This document shows positions 36,121-42,680 of a stretch of DNA of 42,680 bases, piece after piece. The DNA is taken from assembly GCF_900639985.1 (NCBI RefSeq), contig NZ_CAAAIM010000014.1:1-42680 (forward strand), written 5' to 3'. The notes under the pieces are model-generated. The model did no database searches and was not told the origin of the DNA. It saw nothing but the letters and a program-made list of their open reading frames with translations. Both the position numbers and the translations under genes were made by a program. How positions within the stretch are numbered: the first letter of the stretch is position 1; each line of letters opens with the position of its first letter. This stretch comes from Legionella rowbothamii (GTDB lineage Bacteria > Pseudomonadota > Gammaproteobacteria > Legionellales > Legionellaceae).

Positions 36121-37623
36121 TCAACAGATCTCTGCGCGGGGATTGAGTTCAATGCGGGTTTTATTTCCTAATTTGGTGAGACGAATGTAGTGATGTTCGA
36201 TGAGCGTTTCCAATGCATTATCGCGCAGCTCTTTATTACGTAAAGGACTAAATTGCAGTATCTCTCTTGGGGTTGGCATTTCTGGTTTTCGTGCTAGGAG
36301 CCAATCAAGTAGTTTACGCGCATCGTCAATATAGGGCTGTGCCGACTTAGGCCCTAATAAACGCCTTGCTTCACACAAATACCAGCGGGTTAATGTAATG
36401 GCCTGTTCCATATCTTCGGCACGGATGTCCCCTATTCGTCCTGAAAAAAGATGAAATAGGGCTGCCAGACGCGCTGCATTTTCAGCGGCTTTGCTGGCAA
36501 AATCTTTGATTTCCATCCACTGCCCTTGGGTTGTAAGACCGGATTCAATGCTATTAAAAAACTGAATCCATAAATGCTTTGCTGCGGCGGTCATTTTTAG
36601 TGTGGGTAGATTAATACACCCCACTTGGGTTAAGCGTTGAGAGTGTTCCAGGCATTGCGTGATACGCTGCTCGTATTCGATTAAACCCATCAGTTGTTCT
36701 GGAGGTTCTTGATAAAAACGAGTTCCCATGGAGCTGTCAGGGAAGGCGAGAAGGCAACGCGCCAAAAAACCGCTTTGACGGGTAACACCCGTGGCCTGAT
36801 GAATCATTTGATTTAACAGCAAGGGTTGCATCATTAAATTTAGCGTCAAGCGCCGCTGTTCAATAATGAAGCTTTGGGATGTTTTGCGATGTGCCGCAAA
36901 GGACTTTCCCTCCCATAAGCGATTGAGCAGGGCAACAAAACGCAACGGGTTTGATTGCATGCTGTGGCTGCCGAGTATGATTCCGGCTTCATCAGACCAT
37001 AGGGAGGCACTTGGCCAGCCGTGTGCCAAATGAATGGCCAGTGCTTCTTGGGTTGCATCTTCAAAATACAAGGTAGGCTGTATGGGGATGTCTGGTTCTT
37101 GGTGAACTAGCTCTTCAAGTAATTCTTTGTAGTATTCGCTGTCCTCCCCTGTATAGGTGGCGCGTTTGATTTGGGTGAGCAAGCCATCTCGCTCCATTTG
37201 CCAGGCTTTATGCTGAGTTAGTGCGCTTAATCGTTCAGGCTCTCGTTTTTTTCTTATGTTAGTTTCCCACTGACGAATGGCATTAGAAAAAAGGGAGTCC
37301 GCAGCACTTTTACGCTCTCCTGAGCTGGCAATCACTAAGAAATATAATGAAACAGGACTAGTTAAATAGGTGTCGCGAGCAACATTAGCATGAGCCTGAC
37401 ATGCCAGAGAGAGGTTTGCTAAAGCACCATTCGCGACTAGGGATAACGGCTGTTGTCCATAGCATTGATAGGAGTGAACTACACGTTGGAGTATGTTCGG
37501 TAATGCGTCTAAAGGATAAGGGGCTTCATTATTTAGAGTATAAACGAGCGGTATGGGCTGTTTCCAATATCCTTGTGGATGCTCTTGATTGGGTAAGGGG
37601 TGCTCTAAATAAGAATGGGACAT
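36121..37623 (-). CDS. DUF3987 family protein (YfjI-like)
   Basis: The 500-residue protein matches the DUF3987 pattern: an N-terminal LPNILQRVVHSYQCYGQQP region, SLYFLVIASSGERKSAADSL (P-loop-like, replacing GxxxxGKS with SSGERKSA), LWSDEAGIILGSHSM, and a C-terminal winged-helix-like part (ARKLLDWLLARKPEMPTPRE). Such proteins occur in prophages and integrative elements, often with replication or primase genes; the function is not firmly known. The start at 37623 is divergent from the gene at 37720. Confidence 0.8.
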   Translation of the reverse strand: MSHSYLEHPLPNQEHPQGYWKQPIPLVYTLNNEAPYPLDALPNILQRVVHSYQCYGQQPLSLVANGALANLSLACQAHANVARDTYLTSPVSLYFLVIASSGERKSAADSLFSNAIRQWETNIRKKREPERLSALTQHKAWQMERDGLLTQIKRATYTGEDSEYYKELLEELVHQEPDIPIQPTLYFEDATQEALAIHLAHGWPSASLWSDEAGIILGSHSMQSNPLRFVALLNRLWEGKSFAAHRKTSQSFIIEQRRLTLNLMMQPLLLNQMIHQATGVTRQSGFLARCLLAFPDSSMGTRFYQEPPEQLMGLIEYEQRITQCLEHSQRLTQVGCINLPTLKMTAAAKHLWIQFFNSIESGLTTQGQWMEIKDFASKAAENAARLAALFHLFSGRIGDIRAEDMEQAITLTRWYLCEARRLLGPKSAQPYIDDARKLLDWLLARKPEMPTPREILQFSPLRNKELRDNALETLIEHHYIRLTKLGNKTRIELNPRAEIC

Positions 37624-37655
37624 TAAATCGCGCTATATAATTGGAACTAAAGACG

Positions 37656-37691
37656 CTATTTTACGCCTAGAGCTTCCCTGTTGTAAAATAG
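37656..37691. promoter_or_regulatory. Inverted repeat between divergent genes, possible operator
   Basis: CTATTTTAC at 37656-37664 and GTAAAATAG at 37683-37691 are perfect inverted copies with an 18-base spacer. They lie in the 96-base divergent gap between the DUF3987 gene and the gene at 37720, where they could control both promoters. Confidence 0.45.
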
Positions 37692-37719
37692 GCACCAATC
37701 GTAGGAAATAGGTTATTTA

Positions 37720-37959
37720 ATGAACGAGGCAGATGAAGAAAAAGCGTGGGTCATTCAGTGGCGAGTTGATGTAAAAACCAATCACTACGAAGATTGGCCT
37801 GGCTATAGTGAAACCCCGATGACTCGCAATGAAATGCTGTCTGCACTGGAAGAGTGCCACTCCAAGTGGCCTCACTATGAGTTTCGTGGGCATAACATTC
37901 ATGCAACGATGTTGCGTCATCGAGTAGGTGAATTATTGAGTGCTATTAAAAAGGAGTAA
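37720..37959 (+). CDS. Small unknown protein (79 aa)
   Basis: The ATG at 37720 is preceded by AGGAAATAGG. The product is acidic at the start (NEADEEKAW) and aromatic-rich (VIQWRVDVKTNHYEDWPGYS), with a final helical half. No signal peptide or membrane segment. No family recognised. It is followed after 7 bases by the 212-residue gene, so they probably form one transcript. Confidence 0.6.
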   Translation: MNEADEEKAWVIQWRVDVKTNHYEDWPGYSETPMTRNEMLSALEECHSKWPHYEFRGHNIHATMLRHRVGELLSAIKKE

Positions 37960-37966
37960 TTGAGAA

Positions 37967-38605
37967 ATGTCATTAGAGTTGTTTCATTGGGTTCTTGCGC
38001 TTTATGTGGCTGGATTATTTATGAGTATTTTGGGCTCTATTCAATCCTTGCTGAAGTATAATGAAGTAAAGAGAACTATGGATATTGATGTCTTTCAAAT
38101 TCGCCCTAGCCTGAAATCCTATCTTATACTAAAGCCCATCTTTTGGCCTTATTTTTTTATTACCGAAAAAAGCCCCATTGATCGAATTTCCGAATTATTT
38201 TTTAAGCATTATGGTGATGAGGGACATACTTATTTACAAGATAATGGGCTTAAGAATTTTTTAAGGGATGTGACTCGGGGGAAAAATCGCTACGAAAATT
38301 ATCAAGTAAAACGACTCTTTTGGCCAATTGATGAAGGCAGTGAAGACTATCAAGAACACCAAAAATATTTTCCCAATAACAGCAAGCCTCTTCATGCTGA
38401 AATTATTTATGCGCAGCACCAAGAAAAGTATCTTGTTGGGGTGATGTGGAGTACTAGAGAATGTTTGGACAATGCTAAGCCCGTGAGCAGATTTCAATTA
38501 GACGAATGTGAATCAATGACTTTTTTGCAATTTCAACGGCGGTTGCTGGAAATAAATCAGGCTAGGGCAACGGAGTTTTTTAGTCGATTAGACAACAAAA
38601 ATTGA
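37967..38605 (+). CDS. Unknown single-pass membrane protein (212 aa)
   Basis: AAAGGAG lies just upstream of the ATG. The N-terminus has one membrane helix (residues 3-26, FHWVLALYVAGLFMSILGSI), and a second hydrophobic patch near 50-65 (YLILKPIFWPYFFI). The rest is soluble and Trp/Tyr-rich (RLFWPIDEGSEDYQEH, VGVMWSTRECLDNA). No family recognised. It is the second gene of a two-gene unit of unknown role. The stretch 38606-38769 after it contains no gene. Confidence 0.6.
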   Translation: MSLELFHWVLALYVAGLFMSILGSIQSLLKYNEVKRTMDIDVFQIRPSLKSYLILKPIFWPYFFITEKSPIDRISELFFKHYGDEGHTYLQDNGLKNFLRDVTRGKNRYENYQVKRLFWPIDEGSEDYQEHQKYFPNNSKPLHAEIIYAQHQEKYLVGVMWSTRECLDNAKPVSRFQLDECESMTFLQFQRRLLEINQARATEFFSRLDNKN

Positions 38606-38769
38606 AATAGAGGGTGAGCTAAACAGCTTTAAATTGGTTGCGTAAAAGCTAAGTAATAAAAACAATTCAACAAATTATATAGCTGTCATTTATCTCGCAG
38701 TTGTATTTAGCTCATATTATTTTTGGTTTTTATGTCTAGCTAAGCTGGCTTAGATAAACGGCGCGACAA

Positions 38770-39012
38770 CTAATAATCTATTTTTCCGCACAGCATATAA
38801 CATATGAAGCCTATACCTGCTGAAACATAACTTACAAAGTACTCATGTCCATTAAAATACGGAAATTTACTTATAACAAAATTGCTATAACTTCCTAATT
38901 CATGCTTAAAATTGGAAAAAAGATAAACACCTGACGATGCAAAATGATTTAAAAGCAGGCTCAAGCTAATTGCCATGAAGAACATAAAAAGCAAGTAACA
39001 GCTTATCACCAA
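38770..39012 (-). CDS. Possible small membrane protein (80 aa)
   Basis: The frame encodes two hydrophobic segments (YLLFMFFMAISLSLLLNHF near the start and FVSYVSAGIGFICYMLCG near the end). Only TTG or GTG starts exist (39012, 39009), and no good ribosome site is seen, so it is uncertain. It lies 37 bases after the third gene of the mqsRA operon and could be cotranscribed. Confidence 0.35.
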   Translation of the reverse strand: MVISCYLLFMFFMAISLSLLLNHFASSGVYLFSNFKHELGSYSNFVISKFPYFNGHEYFVSYVSAGIGFICYMLCGKIDY

Positions 39013-39048
39013 GATAATTTTTTCATTAAGATTGCCTTTCTAATATGT

Positions 39049-39867
39049 TTATAAAAAAAGTTGGGATATATCTTCTACGCATCTAATAAACTCTGGTGAC
39101 GATTTTATCTCTCTTAATCGGAATAAAAGTTGGGAAAGCTCGAAGCCTGAGCGTAATTTAGGTTTAATCCAAAGATCAAGAAGTTCTTCTGAGTTGAGAA
39201 TATTGAACGGGCTTTCGCTTTTTGAAATTACATCCACTGCACAGGCGCAGATCCATTTTGATGGTAGCGCATGTCCTTGTGCATACCCCTTAAAATGGCC
39301 AATTTTTATATTGGGGTTTTTCTTATATTCATTTGTAGCAATTTGCTTAAACTGATTATAAAAATCAGGAATTTCAATCAATTTTTTGAATAGTTCCAGG
39401 GTTGAGGAATTAAGTCTATCTGCATTTTCTGAAAGATCTTTAAAATGAATCTCTTTTAGAACATTACTGGTGATCCCCGTTTTTTCATACAGGCTTTTTT
39501 CTGTAGCCTTAATCTTGTTGATGATGGACTTAAGCAATGAGTCTACGGGTCTATAGTCAATTTTGTGTTCTTGGCATTTTTTGTGTAATTCATAAATGGC
39601 TTGATAAAAATTTTCTGGCAGAAAGAGTCTATAGCGCTCTAAATCGGTTGCGTTAGTGTCTTGATGCTCATGAAAGAATTTAACCATTTGGTCAAACCAT
39701 GAAATTTCAAATAGCTCGGCTTCTGAAAAAATCGCCTCTTCTGGTAAGGGGGGATTAGACTGCCCATAACTGTATGAAATGTTTTCACCTTTGGTTTTTC
39801 GAGCGATCTGAATTAAATCTTCAGACCTCCTGTTTTTTCTTAATGTAATTTGTAAGGTTTCTTTCAT
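39049..39867 (-). CDS. Unknown protein encoded directly after mqsA (272 aa)
   Basis: The ATG at 39867 follows the mqsA stop by one base, and AAGGAGG lies within the end of mqsA, so translation is coupled. The protein is soluble, helical and charged, with no signal or membrane segment. Notable stretches are SWFDQMVKFFHEHQD, LERYRLFLPENFYQAIYELH, IGHFKGYAQGHALPSKWICA and KPKLRSGFELSQLLFRLREI. I do not recognise a family. The arrangement suggests an accessory member of the toxin-antitoxin operon, or a gene whose expression is tied to it. Confidence 0.65.
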   Translation of the reverse strand: MKETLQITLRKNRRSEDLIQIARKTKGENISYSYGQSNPPLPEEAIFSEAELFEISWFDQMVKFFHEHQDTNATDLERYRLFLPENFYQAIYELHKKCQEHKIDYRPVDSLLKSIINKIKATEKSLYEKTGITSNVLKEIHFKDLSENADRLNSSTLELFKKLIEIPDFYNQFKQIATNEYKKNPNIKIGHFKGYAQGHALPSKWICACAVDVISKSESPFNILNSEELLDLWIKPKLRSGFELSQLLFRLREIKSSPEFIRCVEDISQLFL

Positions 39868-39868
39868 T

Positions 39869-40312
39869 TTATAGCCTCCTTGCGCTCTGTTCCGATGGAT
39901 TAACTACGGGAGACATTAATAGTTCTTGTAATTGCTCTGGGTGTTTGTCTAAAAGCACTAAAAGCATACTTAACGGCTTAGGGATTGGGTTGGTTCCTCG
40001 TTCATATCGGTTAAACGAGTTAATGCCACCACCAAATAGACGACTGGCATCCTTTTGATTCAGGTTTAAGTGTTTTCGTATTTTTGCAATTTCATTAGGC
40101 GTTAATATACCATCAATTCGTGAGCGATGCCCTTGAATTTCTAAGGCAGTGGCTTTGTTATCCTCAGGACTTATAACCCCTTCCCCACATGAGTCGCACC
40201 AAAGGGCTGGCTGCATGATGTAAAATGCGTGTCCTTTATAGTTATAGGTTGTGCTTCGCTCTTCATGGCTTGCTGCCAGTTCGCCACAAATTGGGCATAG
40301 TTCTTTTTTCAT
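39869..40312 (-). CDS. mqsA: MqsA antitoxin (zinc/HTH)
   Basis: The ATG at 40312 follows AAGGAG and begins MKKELCPICGE. The N-terminal domain has two CxxC pairs (CPICG and CDSCG) for structural zinc, and the C-terminal domain is a Cro/C1-like helix-turn-helix (KIRKHLNLNQKDASRLFG.....FNRYERG). It binds and neutralises MqsR and represses the operon. Two bases separate it from mqsR; the toxin-first order is the mqsRA order. Confidence 0.9.
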   Translation of the reverse strand: MKKELCPICGELAASHEERSTTYNYKGHAFYIMQPALWCDSCGEGVISPEDNKATALEIQGHRSRIDGILTPNEIAKIRKHLNLNQKDASRLFGGGINSFNRYERGTNPIPKPLSMLLVLLDKHPEQLQELLMSPVVNPSEQSARRL

Positions 40313-40313
40313 A

Positions 40314-40622
40314 TTATTTCTCCTTAAATGAGAGAATAAGTTCGCCATAACTGTTTACTTGAAACTTTATATAAAGATGCACACCTTTATAATTAGCTTT
40401 ATATACATCTTGCCAAGCGGTAAAACCTGGGTTTATTGGTTCCATTGATTTATAAAAATCAGTACTTGTTAAGCTTTGTATGGCTTCTACTACATCATGA
40501 TCGGAGAAGCCAAGCGCTAGTTGCCCTTGTTTGGCTGATACCGTCATTCGTAATTTATGTTCATTGTTAAACGCTTTTTTAATATCGTTTAAATTATAAC
40601 TTGGCCGTCTTGATTCGCTCAT
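40314..40622 (-). CDS. mqsR: MqsR toxin (mRNA interferase)
   Basis: The ~102-residue protein starts MSESRRPSYNLNDIKKAF and has the MqsR pattern: LGFSDHDVVEAIQSL, DFYKSMEP, WQDVYKANYKGVHLYIKF and a final LILSFKEK. MqsR cuts mRNA, mainly at GCU in E. coli. The TTG at 40634 is an alternative start, but the ATG at 40622 fits the family. A promoter with a 17-base spacer lies directly upstream. Confidence 0.9.
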   Translation of the reverse strand: MSESRRPSYNLNDIKKAFNNEHKLRMTVSAKQGQLALGFSDHDVVEAIQSLTSTDFYKSMEPINPGFTAWQDVYKANYKGVHLYIKFQVNSYGELILSFKEK

Positions 40623-40637
40623 GGAATTGTCCAAATT

Positions 40638-40681
40638 ATAACCTTTAAGGTTATTATAGGTATAAATTAAAATAACCTCAA
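40638..40681 (-). promoter_or_regulatory. mqsRA promoter with MqsA operator palindrome
   Basis: On the minus strand, TTGAGG (40676-40681), a 17-base spacer and TATAAT (40653-40658) form a strong promoter. A perfect palindrome ATAACCTTAAAGGTTAT (40638-40654) overlaps the -10 edge and the expected start site. E. coli MqsA binds AACCT-N2-4-AGGTT, and this contains AACCT and AGGTT. A half site AACCT lies at the -35. This is direct autoregulation by established knowledge of the family. The predicted leader is short, about 24 bases to the ATG. Confidence 0.75.
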
Positions 40682-40730
40682 GAGTTACGTTGCTCGATAA
40701 TAAATAGTGTAATACAGGGAAGAAGATATT

Positions 40731-40805
40731 ACAACAATAATTTGTTGCAAATAATTGTTGTATAAATATGATTATATGCTATTCTATAAATGTCTGAGAA
40801 AAGAC
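40731..40805 (+). promoter_or_regulatory. Operator-promoter upstream of the antirestriction gene
   Basis: A near-perfect inverted repeat (ACAACAATAATTTG / CAAATAATTGTTGT, 40731-40761) has the -35 TTGTTG (40755-40760) inside its right arm. A 19-base spacer leads to TATTCT (40780-40785), then ATAAATGTCT; GTCT (40792-40795) and AGAC (40802-40805) can form a small leader hairpin. The same order and spacing occur before 41592. Confidence 0.65.
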
Positions 40806-40838
40806 ACACGTTTGAAACACACATAAGGATTTTTAATA

Positions 40839-41249
40839 ATGAACCGTAATGAAGTCATTTATAAGCAACTCGTAGTAGAAAAAAATCGCCTAAACTTCCT
40901 CCCTAAACATGTAAAAAGGCATGTCATTCAATTTGAAAATATTATTTATTACCTTGCTCAATCTATGTGCTATCAATACAGCGGCGGGTATTGGAATTTC
41001 TACGAGCTAAGCAACGAGGGATTCTTTCTTGCTCCGGCATTAGAGCAGCCGTTGGAAATGTTTGTTGATGGAAATGGCTTTAACGGATTTGTTAGCCCGG
41101 AAGCCTTGGGCGTTATTGTCACATTGTTTTCGATTAATGGCATTTCTGAGCAACAAGGTGATGATTATTTAATTGATAAATATTACGCATTACGTGACTT
41201 TGCCATTCAGCATCCTGAGAGAGACTTGATTTTACTTGCAATTGATTAA
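40839..41249 (+). CDS. Antirestriction protein, KlcA/ArdB-like
   Basis: The 136-residue protein shows the KlcA/ArdB signature: HVIQFENIIYYLAQSMCYQY, SGGYWNFYELSN, GFFLAP, NGFNGFVSPEALGVIVTL and YYALRDFAIQHPERDLI. These proteins protect incoming conjugative DNA from type I restriction, without mimicking DNA. The ATG at 40839 follows AAGGAT. It shares a promoter/operator arrangement with the gene at 41592. The 42 codons on either side contain no other known plasmid gene. Confidence 0.85.
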   Translation: MNRNEVIYKQLVVEKNRLNFLPKHVKRHVIQFENIIYYLAQSMCYQYSGGYWNFYELSNEGFFLAPALEQPLEMFVDGNGFNGFVSPEALGVIVTLFSINGISEQQGDDYLIDKYYALRDFAIQHPERDLILLAID

Positions 41250-41253
41250 CTGC

Positions 41254-41274
41254 ATGCCCCCTATATCGGGGCAT
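41254..41274. terminator. Hairpin after the antirestriction gene
   Basis: ATGCCCC (41254-41260) and GGGGCAT (41268-41274) are perfect inverted copies with a 7-base loop, directly after the stop codon. There is no T-run after it on the plus strand (AAAAAAA follows), so it may act as a transcript-stabilising or attenuating hairpin more than an efficient terminator. Confidence 0.45.
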
Positions 41275-41309
41275 ATCAAAAAAATTATAAACAATAAGGA
41301 TAATAAAAA

Positions 41310-41429
41310 ATGGCTAAAAAAATAATTAGAAAGCTTGGCGCACCCCTTCAAAAAACATTAGATGCTCTGAAGAGAAAACGAAACCAACGGTTGATGATGT
41401 CCTATGTGTTAAAGATTAACGTGAAATAA
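41310..41429 (+). CDS. Small basic protein (39 aa)
   Basis: AAGGAT lies before the ATG at 41310. The product MAKKIIRKLGAPLQKTLDAL is followed by KRKRNQRLMMSYVLKINVK; it is strongly basic. It is short but has a proper ribosome site and lies between two operator-controlled genes. No family recognised; a nucleic-acid-binding role is only a guess. Confidence 0.45.
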   Translation: MAKKIIRKLGAPLQKTLDALKRKRNQRLMMSYVLKINVK

Positions 41430-41488
41430 AACGCTGCCATACACGCAGGGAGGGTTAAGGAATAAGAAACGAACCAAAGGGAGTTGAG

Positions 41489-41560
41489 AACAATAATTCG
41501 CAACAATTATTTGTTGGCATATGTCGGCACTATGTTATTATATAAATGTCTACTACAGAC
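41489..41560 (+). promoter_or_regulatory. Second operator-promoter, paralog of that at 40731
   Basis: Inverted arms AACAATAATT (41489-41498) and AATTATTTGTT (41505-41515) contain TTGTTG (41511-41516). A 19-base spacer leads to TATTAT (41536-41541) and ATAAATGTCT, then GTCT/AGAC at 41548-41551 and 41557-41560. It matches the upstream copy base for base over TATG, TATT and ATAAATGTCT, so the two genes are probably under one repressor. Confidence 0.65.
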
Positions 41561-41591
41561 ACACATGTTTAAAACACAAAAGGATAAAATC

Positions 41592-42626
41592 ATGACTTAC
41601 GTTACAAACATAGAAAATGAACTCATTCAACACATTCCTCAAGCAGCAGACCTTCTAAATGATATTAACCAATCTGCAGCCGAACTAGCCTTTGTTAACA
41701 CTTCATTCTCACCCGAAAAAAGAGCGGTACAAGTACGTGTCGAATACGTAGAATCCCTTTTAAAAGACAAAAAAACGGTACTGGATGAAATTTGTAAAGC
41801 TTCTAAAAGAGGCGCAGAAGTAAGAGGTGATTTTGATGTTATTGTTGAGGAATGGTTTAAGTCTCATCGTAAAAAATTAAGCACTGGATACAACTCATGG
41901 TTGCTCGCATATGCCAAGGTTGCGTCAAGTTTTATTGTTGGTCCAGCAAACTTCCCAATTGCAAGAAATCAAAAACTTTCTAACTATGCGGATGCCAAAT
42001 TAACAGCAATAACCGAATTTAGAAACAAATCCGTTAAAAATATTTTAAAGTTCATATTACCTTATGGTGATGGCTCATCAATCCAAACTGACGATCCAAA
42101 TGCAGGTGAAAAAATTGAGAATAAAATTGAGAAATTGGAAGCGCAACGTGAAGAAATGAAGGCTATCAATAAATTGATTAGAAAGTATTTTAAAAATGGT
42201 TGTCCAGATATATCACCCGAAAAACTAGCAGAGTTTAAAAGTCTATTGCACACGGAATTCAATTTAAATGAAACACAAATAGCAGGTTTATTGAAACCAA
42301 ATTATCGTGGAAAAATTATAGGTTTTGAAAGATGGGAGTTGCAAAATTTAGGGGCTAATATTACTCGTTATAAAAAAAGAATAACCGAGGTAGAAAAGAC
42401 AAATTCTAAAACGATAGATGACGAGTTTGAAAATGGGATTAAGGTAACAATTAGTGACGATCAAAAGATTTGCATTCACTTTGGTTTCAAGCCAAGTGAG
42501 GAAATAAGAACTCTACTTAAAGAAAAAGCATTTAAGTTTTCACGAAATCGAAATAATGCCTGGGTGCGAAAGTTTACCTTAAATGGAGAGTGTTCATTTA
42601 ACTGTGTCACCTCATTGCTTATCTAA
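41592..42626 (+). CDS. Unknown protein with C-terminal conjugative-element domain (344 aa)
   Basis: The ATG at 41592 follows AAAGGAT; an upstream frame start at 41484 lies inside the promoter. The N-terminal half is helical and polar (MTYVTNIENELIQHIPQA, YLLKDKKTVLDEICK region) and the middle is rich in Lys/Glu (ENKIEKLEAQREEMKAINKL). The end, AFKFSRNRNNAWVRKFTLNG, resembles the short C-terminal motif (GFxWSxxxxAWQRxxxxNA) of antirestriction and leading-region proteins of conjugative elements. The family was not identified with certainty. The shared promoter with the antirestriction gene supports early expression after transfer. Bases 42627-42680 hold nothing recognisable. Confidence 0.65.
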   Translation: MTYVTNIENELIQHIPQAADLLNDINQSAAELAFVNTSFSPEKRAVQVRVEYVESLLKDKKTVLDEICKASKRGAEVRGDFDVIVEEWFKSHRKKLSTGYNSWLLAYAKVASSFIVGPANFPIARNQKLSNYADAKLTAITEFRNKSVKNILKFILPYGDGSSIQTDDPNAGEKIENKIEKLEAQREEMKAINKLIRKYFKNGCPDISPEKLAEFKSLLHTEFNLNETQIAGLLKPNYRGKIIGFERWELQNLGANITRYKKRITEVEKTNSKTIDDEFENGIKVTISDDQKICIHFGFKPSEEIRTLLKEKAFKFSRNRNNAWVRKFTLNGECSFNCVTSLLI

Positions 42627-42680
42627 GCCCCAAAGTTAGTCTGTCTTCAAAATAGATTTGTAGTTGGGACACGATAAGCG

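Overview
The window is AT-rich DNA with ordinary bacterial start sites and Shine-Dalgarno sequences. Gene content (an N-type F1Fo-ATPase, polyhydroxybutyrate genes, a Cus-type copper exporter, mqsRA, a KlcA/ArdB-like antirestriction gene, several Tn3-family pieces) points to an accessory region, either an integrated island or a plasmid, of a gammaproteobacterium. Codon and base usage would fit Legionella or a close relative, but no single gene here proves that. No rRNA, tRNA or CRISPR array was seen.

Region 1 (1-1724) is a stack of transposon scars. The right end of an element lying mostly outside the window (terminal repeat about 56-93) abuts a 5'-truncated Tn3-family tnpA. The terminal repeat of that tnpA element (1326-1363) abuts the last ~115 codons of a glutamate dehydrogenase gene.

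Region 2 (about 1725-26633) is a stress and metal-handling island. From left to right it holds: small His/Gly-rich and DUF2933 membrane proteins with an isoprenylcysteine-methyltransferase-like enzyme; a three-gene minus-strand operon that looks like a transmembrane electron conduit (membrane-anchored FAD/NAD/2Fe-2S reductase, di-heme b membrane protein, heptaheme cytochrome c); a complete eight-gene N-ATPase operon (beta, epsilon, Q, a, c, b, alpha, gamma) that lacks atpR; small Met-rich, His/Gly-rich and lipoprotein metal-buffer candidates; phaB; a cold-shock protein; and a plus-strand operon of a P2-type (Ca2+-like) ATPase followed by an outer-membrane factor, adaptor and CusA-type RND pump. 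The island ends in phaC, which is cut by a second Tn3-family element.

Region 3 (26634-30776) is that second element: left terminal repeat, full-length tnpA, a divergent promoter/res interval and a serine resolvase. Its right end was not found. Next to it lies a ~150 bp segment bounded by a different inverted repeat, of the same kind as the one at 56-93.

Region 4 (30777-42680) is accessory DNA of mixed origin: a GT39/GT2-GtrA envelope-sugar pair, decayed genes (a GNAT acetyltransferase with two frameshifts, and an unrecognised membrane-type gene), a possible ribbon-helix-helix protein, a DUF3987 protein, unknown genes, an mqsRA toxin-antitoxin operon extended by a third gene, and a KlcA/ArdB-like gene plus a 344-residue protein that share an almost superimposable promoter/operator. 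This last part looks like the early-expressed backbone of a conjugative element.

The genes suggest a coherent cargo: copper and divalent-cation export with periplasmic metal buffering, redox chemistry across the inner membrane, an auxiliary ion-pumping ATPase, and the remains of a polyhydroxybutyrate pathway, now interrupted at both borders by Tn3-family insertions.
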